From: Saxidomus purpurata
Lineage: Eukaryota; Mollusca; Bivalvia; Venerida; Veneridae
Reading direction: 5' to 3'
Length of the DNA stretch: 64,000 nt
NCBI GenBank assembly: GCA_022818135.1
Contig: JAFMSR010000018.1
Location: 21,739,184-21,803,183 of the forward strand
Positions 55,591 to 64,000 of the stretch are shown here, in pieces. The position numbers and the translations under genes were made by a program. Positions within the stretch are counted from its first letter, which is position 1; every line of letters begins with the position of its first letter. The notes under the pieces were generated by a model. The model was not told the origin of the DNA, made no database searches, and saw only the letters and a list, made by a program, of their open reading frames with translations.

Positions 55591-56611
55591 AAAAAAGTCA
55601 ACATCAGTAGAAACCATCATGTCATTTTTTTGTGCAAGTTTGTGGCACTTCTACTTTCAGTTTCATATATTGAAATAAGCAATTCAGTATGTAAATTCAG
55701 AAACAAGTAATCATCATTATCATTGTAAGAAAACATAAAAAAGATTTTAAAATGTATTTATTAGTTGGTTTCATCAAAGCTGGTGTATTTTAATGAAAAC
55801 GCTCAAAAATAAATTAAAGTGTTCCAAACCTGGCACAAACCAACAGTCAGTCTGTCTTCATAATCGTCATTACTGTAACACTATATCATGGTATATTTTT
55901 TAAAGAGAATTTTAATTTCAATACGAATATTTCGAATAGATTTTCACATCTTTTGGCTAAGCCGTCAGACAAAAGGGCGAATACAGGAGCGACTATTATT
56001 AGGTACGAATATTCGTATCAATCTGAAAAAAGCGAGCTATTTCCATGAACAATAGCCTTTGAAGTGTCGCGATTAATTTCAAAAAAGGAACAATGTATGT
56101 AGCATCGTTTAATAATAGTGACAGTTTAAACAATATGTTTTTGACATGTATACCTTACTTTTCAGAAATTTAACATCATCTCATTAGTTTACAGTAAGTA
56201 CAATATCCGGTACCACACGTGAATACCAACCGAAAAGTTAAGAAATTAACAAAAAGATCCTAATTGAAATCTATATGATGATTACAAGTTGGTCAATCAG
56301 TTTCATCATTTATTCTGATGTTTACAAACGTTGAATCGCAGCACTTGAAGAATCGTTAGCATAAGTCGGAACTTTTCGGAACAGCCTACCGAGTCAGTAA
56401 TAAGCTGCTCAACCATCGGCAGCTTTAAGAAAGTGTTGCAGGCGGTCCAGAGGCCTCCAGGACGTTTTTAAATGCACTTTTAATGTAAATTTTTAACGAG
56501 CACCTGAATACAGACGTTTATTTCACCGCCATGCGCCTGTACGATTATGGTGTCTGTATAATATTGAGAGAAGAAGAAGAGAAGAAGAAGACTTTCCTTA
56601 TTTTGCAACGG

Positions 56612-56647
56612 CACGGACCTATATACACATGTGTATATAGGTCCGTG
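56612..56647. repeat. Perfect 36-bp palindrome
   Basis: CACGGACCTATATACACA is followed directly by its exact reverse complement. The sequence GCAACGGC flanks it on both sides (about 56605 and 56649). Confidence 0.85.
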
Positions 56648-57681
56648 GCAACGGCCGGGATCTTTCACATTCCAGCACGCATGTCTAATGTATATGATCG
56701 TTAACGATTATAACGTGCAGGCGCATTGTCTGGGACAGTTGTTAAACTATTATTATGTGCATGGTTATGATAGAAAAAAAGCCTGCACAGACGCTGTTAA
56801 AATCAAGATTCTACCTTTAAAAGTTGAAATTGGGGGACAGTCGCTCAGCAAAGATGTTTGTGCTTGGGAAGGGATCTTATGTACAATAAATTCTGACTGA
56901 GGCTTGATTGTACGGTCATAGGGAGACTATTCAACAGACGCATACTTCTAGGGAATAGTCTCCCTTTAATCGTACAAGGTAACAACAGTTAACAACGGTT
57001 TTGTATGTACAGTTTTGGAAATGCGAAGAAATTTCGGTCAGTGACTGCAATGTATGACACCCAAACATTTAAAGCTGATTAAAGTACTACATGCTATAAA
57101 CCTAGGCTCCCAGCGGGTCCAGGGCAGAGACCTGGTATAAGGAAAAGGGGTTAATAAAGTTCCCTGCCAAAAAAAAGGTTCTATAGGGACAAGAGTTTAA
57201 AGCTATTTTAAGTACTATAAGCTATATTTGAAAAACGAAAAGAATTTAGAGCAATCCAAAGAGCTAGATTAAGTTCATTTTGTCTGTGCTCTCAGTGTAG
57301 AGGTTCTCTGCAATTTGACCTACGTCAGACCGGGTTGCCTCCGTATTGGAGCACAGCTAGTTATCCTTACAGCTAGATAAAGTCGTACTTTCTTTTTTGT
57401 GCCCTTGCCATATAACATTTCTGCAATTTATTCTACATCAAGGTCGAGCTAACGATAGTTGAGGAGCATAGCTAGACCACAGCGGTGCTCAGTCGTCATG
57501 CTTGATCGTAGATAGTTTTTTCCCGGTCGCTTGAAACTAAATGCTCTCAAGACCATCGGTGTAGATACTGACATTGTATGAAGAACAAGTCACAAGTAAA
57601 TATTTAGATAAAGTTCCCTATTTACGAGATTTAGAGATTTAAGCAAGATTATAGGCTTAATTATCAGCGGAAAGGGATTAC

Positions 57682-57714
57682 CTTGTCTTCCAACAGGCCA
57701 ATCATCGCAATCAT
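57682..57714 (-). CDS. IPO11: Candidate upstream IPO11 exon
   Basis: On minus, ATGATTGCGATGATTGGCCT leads to an open frame MIAMIGLLEDK that ends at AAG|GTAATC. Splicing to the acceptor at 53981 joins in frame as LEDK-K-MDIDS. It may be a 5' UTR exon with an in-frame ATG or an alternative N-terminus. The upstream limit of the exon cannot be set. Confidence 0.3.
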
Positions 57715-57729
57715 CACGGACGTCGTGTA

Positions 57730-59980
57730 AGTTCAACCTTGATTTCTGTAACCATATTTCCCTGTGTACTTGGTATTAGCCATTGTGCCAAGAAGATGCA
57801 CAGTTACAAGACACGACCAAACTACAACTTTGTTCATTCACGGATACTTTACACTAGTAGCATCTCTTGTGAAGGTCTAAATTGAATCTAGAATTTGAAA
57901 TAAATCTGAATCCGGGACGAAGATATTGCTACAGTTGGTGCACGGCAAAAAGGTTAATAAGCGCGCGCGGGGCAAAAGTCGAGATACACCATTTCGATTA
58001 TACGATATTTTGAATTATCTGCCCTTTGATGACGTCATACGAGGATGCGACTTGAGAACGAGATAACCACTGCATATATTATTTCATCGAAGAAACGCCA
58101 ATCTAGGTATTTTTGTAGCTACTGTAAATATATATCGTATAAAGATAACTTAAATGAAACCATAGTGTAATGACGAACATATCTAATTACATATTTGCGC
58201 GATTTAACCGGAAACTTTTTATACTTAAGTTTTAAGCTGGTGATTGCAGGGTATTTTAGCAATTTGATAAACTGTGACAATAATTTGTGCATTTATTTTC
58301 GAATGAATTCGTTTTTTACTTTCATACATGGATTGTCAACCGAAAGACCACGAGTATTGCCAGCAAACGGGATTAATTTGTCTATCTCTCGTCCTGTCAT
58401 GCTTAATCAAGTTACACCGGTATCAAAACCAGATCGTATAACTACTCACCTAAAAGTGTTTACTTTATTTATAAAGAAATCGTTACAATAAACAACAAAA
58501 ATTGAACTGCTACTGAAAGTTTGTTTTTCTAACATCACTTTTCATAAATGTTAAATGACTGGCAGGAAGATCATTGGAGTACGCAAGCTTGAAAAACACC
58601 TAATAATAGCGCTCTAAAACGTCGAGTTTGCGAGCTTTTAATCTCGACATTTCGCCCCGCGCCCACACTATCAGCTGGGTAACATTATATGATTATAAAT
58701 TAATCCGCGGCAAGGAGCTAAAATATTTTAACAAGGATTAAATCATATTTATGCCGGAGCTTAAATATATATGCCGCGGCTAAAATCATATTTACGCCGG
58801 AGCTAACATATTTTTACCGCGGCTTAATTAATTATTTTTGGTGGCGATGGCCAACCATATTCGCCGCAACGAACTAAGCTGCAACAAAAAAGTAAAATGT
58901 CCATTGACTTACGTACGTAATGAGGCCACCCTGTCTACTAATCGGCTGAACCTGCGTATGGATCTTTTTTGCCTATAAGAGGTCGATTCTAAGCGTTCTC
59001 TTCAGATGTTAATTCACCTGGGTTTGAGCACGACATGCCTGCTTTATGTATATGAAAAAATATTTCTACGTGCACGCGGTCAAAAACACAATCCCACAGG
59101 GGCCTGTCAGCGAACGAGGGTAAAATGAATATCTTCAATCCTGGTAAAATCGTGTTCAGGGTCATTATCAAGGTTGCCGAAAAGTATCAACATTTGCCTC
59201 AGACGTTCGAGTTTTCAATATTATGGAGCTGTCGGCATAGCAGACAAAGTTAACTGTTGCTTCTATGGAAGGCAAAACCTGTCACAACCCGCATTTACGG
59301 TTCAAGCTTGTGCTTAAATGTGGGCTGTTATTGGGATGGGAAGTTAACTAAGCATTCGAGGGAAGTTGTCTTTTTTGACGTCATCAGATTACGACATCAT
59401 CCTTCTAAAGATTTCTCAACGACAGGTAAATGTTTTCCTCAGCTTCCGATTTTTTGGCATGTTTCCCCAAAATCCGATTATACGGTGTGTCAACAATTGG
59501 ATAAGAAATCAGATTTTCCGGCTAAGGACATTTTTGTAGGGCCCGGTTATCCGGCGTGTTATCTGATTGAATATAATTATCCGGCTTGTTTTTTCATTTA
59601 TAGCTGATCATCCGATGCCATAGTATCTAGACCTACCCCAGACATAGGTCGTTTTTGGGATCAGTGCATCTCGTATAATTCGGGTTGTCCATAACGTTTA
59701 ATAGAATCTACTTTCAAACATGCAGAACAGAAGATGCCACTTTTTAAATAGATCTACGAAATTTACCAAAATTCTTACAAAAGCCAAAAATGACTGCGTA
59801 TCAGAAATAGATCTACATAAAGTGTCAAGTTTGGTGCCTAAAAGCATCATAATATAGCTTGAAAGTTGTTACTATAAGAAACACATTAGGCTATAGATGT
59901 TGTCGTTACATTTTCTCTGCAAAATTCGTCCTCGGGTCTCAACACAAGTCGATTCGAGTCAAAAAGATGGAAAAAGGTAG
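57730..59980. other. Presumed IPO11 upstream region, no gene recognised
   Basis: No exon is supported. A GCGCGCGCGGGGC patch (57960) and two converging open frames without similarity are present. A short diverged repeat with CCGCGGC and GCCGGAGCTnA lies at 58701-58832. Confidence 0.4.
58701..58832. repeat. Diverged repeat alternating CCGCGGC and GCCGGAGCT
   Basis: Three CCGCGGCnnnnnGCTAAAAT-like blocks alternate with two ATTTAYGCCGGAGCTnA blocks at about 30-bp spacing. Confidence 0.55.
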
Positions 59981-59984
59981 GATA

Positions 59985-61015
59985 GCTATTTGGCCGTCAC
60001 AGTCAATGCTTTAACATGACCGGATTAGCGTAAATGGTAAAGGAAGGTGTAAACTAAGAACTAAAAGAAGATATAATCATTTACTGTAGAGTCAGTAAGC
60101 AAAGATTTGTCTTTTAAAATAAGTGTTTGAAATTAAGAAACTTTTCCCATACACCGTAATTACGGCGTACTATACTTTAGCAAAGAGATGAGAAGTTATC
60201 TATCACGATCATGCAGTAGTTACGTCCCTTGCTTTTATAGCAATGCTCTCAGCCAATCAAATTTCTTCTTATTAACTACGTCATAGTAAAGCTTGACGAC
60301 GTCTTATTGACGTCTTGACGACAGTGTTTACTTCAACCGCAGTTTTCAGTCAACTCTAGCGGAAAAGTACCAAAAATAATGTCTAGCGAATCTGATGACT
60401 CGACTTCTTTGAATCACTAAGTAGTCAGAGCTTCCTGAGTACGGAATATGTAAGTTTACATTTTTGTAAAAAAATACATAAAGAAGTAGGCCTATGGAAT
60501 TAATTAATTAATATTAATATTAATTATAATATTTTCTTTATTTTCCGAAGGTAACAACTTAAATATACTATGCGGCCTTCATAACAACAAAGAAAGCATG
60601 GCAATTCACATTCATGCAAATAAACAGAATTTTAAAAAACTAAAAACATACGGCATTTTGATTACTGATTTAAGTGGAAAAAATAGATATTATTTTATGA
60701 TATTGATACGTGACAGACACACAAACATGCATATCAAACTAGAGAATATGCATTAAATTGTAAAGCAACTACTATATGCACTAAATATCAAATATACCAG
60801 TGAAAATTAATTAATCAACTATAGTGTGTGCAGTATGAGCTAACAACATCAAGTAGATGTATTTAGCAAAACAATGTATATAGAGATTCAAGAGTACGGA
60901 ATATTACATTTTTTTTTAAACATAAAGAAATAGGCCTATAATTAACCGTCTACAGTCATTTGAGTAACCGTAAGGCTCTTCGAGACCGCGTTTAGAATTG
61001 TGAGTAGGTAATCTA
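59985..61015 (+). repeat. Dispersed module, copy 1
   Basis: It shares ordered blocks with 62655-63550: TAGCTATTTGGCCGT, GACCGGAT, TTTTAAAATAAGTG, TTACGGCGTA, TTATTGACGTCTTGACGACA, AATAATGTCTAGCGAATC, GAGTACGGAATATGTAAGTT and GGCTCTTCGAGACCGCGTTT. The 13-codon frame MSSESDDSTSLNH at 60379-60420 follows the TGACG-rich part. Confidence 0.75.
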
Positions 61016-61021
61016 GCACCG

Positions 61022-61544
61022 CCAAAACTAGTGCCTATATATATATGTAACTTGTTAACCTTTTCCAGCAATGAAGTCTTCAATCTTAGATCCATTAATT
61101 ACAATAACCTGTCTTTACCAAAACATAAAACACATATATTAAAATCGTCATTTTCATATGCTGCAGTACACATTTGGAATAACATTCCTGTGCATATTCG
61201 TCACTCTAAATCTGTAACGTTGTTCAAAAAGAATTATAAATTATATTTGTTACATAATCAAAACTAATTACAAGTAACACATTTAGTTTAGAATGAGGTT
61301 GATTTGTAAATATTTTCTATTCTGCTATGATGCTATTTTTCTGAATGTCTGTCAATTATAATTTGCATGGGTTTTGTGTTGAAAGTGCTTGTACCTGCAT
61401 GTGTGCAATTTTGTGAATGTATGCATTTGTATGAACGTTTGTCTGTAATTTATGGAAGGCCACAATAAAATTGTAATGTATATACAAATTTGTATAAATG
61501 TCTATTTGTGCTACCTTCGTGAAATAAAGATTTTATTATTATTA

Positions 61545-61580
<36 letters not shown>
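61022..61580 (+). mobile_element. 5'-truncated LINE 3' end
   Basis: An RT C-terminal fragment is followed by a 3' UTR ending GCTACCTTCGTGAAATAAAG and a (TTA)n tail at 61536-61580. The tail and the terminal 60 bases recur at 63808-63892. Confidence 0.8.
61031..61267 (+). pseudogene. Reverse transcriptase C-terminus, LINE fragment
   Basis: The 78-codon frame contains SFSYAAVHIWNNIPVHIRHS followed by KSVTLFKKNYKLYLL. The SFSYxxxxxWNxLPxxIRxxxSxxxFKKxLK pattern is the usual C-terminal end of non-LTR retrotransposon reverse transcriptases. It is cut at the 5' side; the catalytic core is absent. Confidence 0.8.
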
Positions 61581-61583
<3 letters not shown>

Positions 61584-61927
61584 CATTACCCGAAACAAAA
61601 GAAACATGAAAACAGTAGAAATTAATAATAATGATAATAATAATAGTAGTGATTAGTTTAGTGGTTTAATTAGAAAAATATGTGTCCCTGATTTTGTCGT
61701 TGAATAAAATACAGTCAGGATAATTCAATGCGTAGTATTAAATACCAGTGCATGAAATACATGAACACCGTTAAACACGGTCACCAACAATTAGACAAAC
61801 GTACAGAAGAATAAATCCTCCAACCATGAGAAAGGGACAGCAGGTATGACCCATCCTGTTCCTTTAATATAAACGGCATAACTTTTTCTAAATCCGTGAA
61901 GATATCAATCCGCGATATACAAATACA

Positions 61928-61950
61928 TATGGAACGCCACAGCTGTCTTA
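61928..61950 (+). repeat. Foldback end motif beside a 21-bp array
   Basis: TATGGAACGCCACAGCTGTC differs at two positions from the end of the 2868-6024 element. It stands about 30 bases before the 61975-62600 array. Confidence 0.75.
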
Positions 61951-61974
61951 TGTTGTCATATTTCTTTTTGTCTT

Positions 61975-62600
61975 GTCAACACTGTGTCTTATTATGTCAA
62001 ATTGTTGCGTGATTGTGTCAGGAAGACATGTCATCATGTCCACTAATCATGTGATCTTGTCTATTCAGTGTGTGATTATGTTAAATAGCCGTGTTGATTT
62101 GTCAATGTGTGGTGTTGACTTGTCAACTATGCGTCTTATTATGTCAAACAAAGGTGTCATTATGTTAAAATTGCATGTTATCATGTCTACTAACCATGCG
62201 ATCTTCTCTTTACAATGTGTGATTATGTCAAATGGCCGTGTTGATTTGTCAGTGTGTGGTGTTGACTTGTCAACTATGCGTCTTATTATGTCAAACAAAT
62301 GTGTTGTGTTAAAAGGGCGGGTTATCATGTCCACTTATCATGCGATCTTGTCTATACAGCGTGTGATTATGTCAAAAAGCCGTGTTGATTTGTCAATGTG
62401 TGGTGTTGACTTGTCCACTATGCGTCTTATTATGTCAAACAAATGTGTCATTATGTTAAAAGGGTGTGTTATCATGTCCACTTATCATGTTATCTTGTCT
62501 ATACAGCGTGTGATTATGTCAAATGGCTGTGTTGATTTGTTAATCTGTCGGTGGTGACTTGTCCACAATGCGTCTTATTATGTCAAAAAACGTGTCGTTA
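61975..62600. repeat. Second 21-bp tandem array (heptad-periodic)
   Basis: About 30 diverged 21-bp units of the form GTGATTATGTCAAATGGCCG are arranged in a higher-order cycle of about 8 units (roughly 165 bp), repeated nearly four times. The frame stays open for 194 codons, reading VIMSNGR, VDLSMCG, VDLSTMR, LIMSNKC and so on. It is open because of the 21-bp period; a protein role is not supported. Confidence 0.85.
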
Positions 62601-62654
62601 TGTTAAAAGGGCGTGTTATCTTGTCAAACTACGGAGCGCTTCGTATGACAAAGT

Positions 62655-63550
62655 GGGTAGCTATTTGGCCGTAACAGTCCAAGCTTTGCCATGACCGGAT
62701 AACAGTAAAATTTCCGAAAGCTCAGTTTAATTCAATATACTTTATTTTACGATGGTTACACAATAAACAATTTCAGCATCATTTCTCTCACTTGCGGCCG
62801 TCAACAATATGATTAAAGAAAATATTTACACAACCAAGCATTCTAAACGCATTAAAATTTAAACAATGGTATACTGTATACAATGTAGATATAAAAAAAT
62901 TTAAGAAGACGAATGCTGTGAGCGAGTTGCCTGGATTACTTCATATAACCATTCTTTTTATAATCATGGTTGTTAGTTTTTTAGTTAAGAAATGGTTTTA
63001 TTCTTCGAAATAGTGATAATTTACAATTTAGGTTAGAATATAACTCAAGAACTAATCAAGAAGATATACATGTGGAGTAAGGCAATGTATTCTGTCTTTT
63101 AAAATAAGTGATTTGAAATTAAGGAATACTTTTTGCTTTTGCACCGTAGATTACGGCGTAATTTGCATTTGCAAAGATGAATCAAAAATGAGAAGTTAGG
63201 TCTATCACGATAAATACGCAGGGGCTAACTTATGCCAGCTTTGTAAGCAAGCTCAACCAACCAAATTTCTTGTTATTAACAACGTCATAAGAACGGCGAC
63301 GATCTTATTGACGTCTTGACGACAGTTTTAAACGACTTAGGGGTAAGATCGAAAATAATGTCTAGCGAATCGATCACTCTACTGATCTTTTCTGAATCGC
63401 TAAGTAGTCAAGCTTTCTGAGTACGGAATATGTAAGTTTAATTTTTGTAATAATACATAACGACTAGACCCATAAACGAATATTATTAACCGTCTATTGT
63501 CATTTGAGAAATGCTTTAAGGCTCTTCGAGACCGCGTTTGAATCCTTAGG
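62655..63550 (+). repeat. Dispersed module, copy 2
   Basis: Direct repeat of the 59985-61015 module with the same block order and an unmatched insertion at about 62705-63040. Its ATGTCTAGCGAATC frame (63358) is shifted and closes soon. Confidence 0.75.
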
Positions 63551-63807
63551 TTAAATATACTAAGAACCTAAAAAAAGAATAACCATGAGAGACAGTGGCA
63601 ATGATTATGTCTTTTAATGGTAATAGCGTGGTTTAATTGAGAAGAAATAAATGTGTCTTTGTATTTTGCCATTGAATAATTTTACGCCAGTTAGACTTTA
63701 GCAAAGACTGAAAAGTAATTAAATTTCCAGTGTAGAAATCCACGATCATGCGTTAGACACAGTCACCCAACTTTATTTTATAGTAATGCCCAGCCAAATA
63801 AATTTTA

Positions 63808-63892
63808 TGTATATACAAATTTGTATAAATGTCTATTTGTGCTACCTTCGTGAAATAAAGATTTTATTACTTATTATTATTATTATTATTAT
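63808..63892 (+). mobile_element. LINE 3' tail, very short copy
   Basis: TATATACAAATTTGTATAAA through GCTACCTTCGTGAAATAAAG and a (TTA)n tail, identical in form to the end of the LINE at 61022-61580. Confidence 0.8.
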
Positions 63893-64000
63893 TTCAACAA
63901 CCCTAGGAAACAAAAGTAACATGAAAAAATGTTAGAAATTAATACTGATGATAATAATAATCTTAATGAGTCACTAATATAGTCAGGTTTACTTAAGACG

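Noticed and set aside
56631..56900. 89-codon plus-strand frame
   Set aside because: It starts inside the 36-bp palindrome and shows no recognisable motif or splice context.
59257..59607. 116-codon plus-strand frame
   Set aside because: Its second half is a diverged repeat around TTATCCGGCnTGTT and no protein similarity is evident.
61973..62557. 194-codon plus-strand frame
   Set aside because: It is the translation of the second 21-bp array, with no similarity outside the repeat.

Overview
The window is animal nuclear DNA: AT-rich, intron-rich and packed with dispersed repeats. Two spliced genes can be reconstructed end to end. The repeat families (short elements with a 5' CAAGAG- or CTAGAG-like end, an array of 145-166 bp monomers and an AGCTAAAAA-like 3' end; tRNA-derived SINEs; small inverted-repeat elements) are of the kind I know from bivalve molluscs. 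I therefore infer a bivalve or related mollusc; this was not tested by a search.

Gene 1 (plus strand, 9056-15186) has five exons and encodes a 291-residue aquaglyceroporin. It has a conserved NPARD second pore loop and an NPS instead of NPA first loop. Gene 2 (minus strand, 53978 down to 19800) has 25 coding exons that join in frame into a 970-residue importin-11 (IPO11), a nuclear import receptor. Length and reading frame agree with the vertebrate protein along the whole chain. Intron 14 has the terminal dinucleotides, 5' splice site and branch site of a U12-type AT-AC intron. The two genes converge; 16086-19799 is mostly probable IPO11 3' untranslated sequence.

Mobile DNA fills most of the rest. 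At 2868-6024 lies a 3.2 kb foldback element whose inverted arms are built of 21-bp tandem repeats, flanked by the 6-bp duplication CAAAGG. IPO11 intron 16 holds a 6 kb element with 1.1 kb inverted arms around the decayed remains of a protein with a cysteine-rich C-terminus. Two monomer-array families have inserted into each other in reciprocal order (22066-24770 and 41881-44213). Several element ends lie within 4-19 bp of IPO11 splice sites, and the donor site of exon 23 has itself been amplified into eight 32-bp tandem copies.

The right end (about 57.7-64 kb) has no gene I can support. It contains two copies of a conserved promoter-like module, a truncated LINE, and a second 21-bp array that shares its period, a related monomer and a flanking motif with the 2868-6024 element. 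The two genes have no obvious functional link; the interest of the window lies in how repeats shape the introns and splice sites of IPO11.
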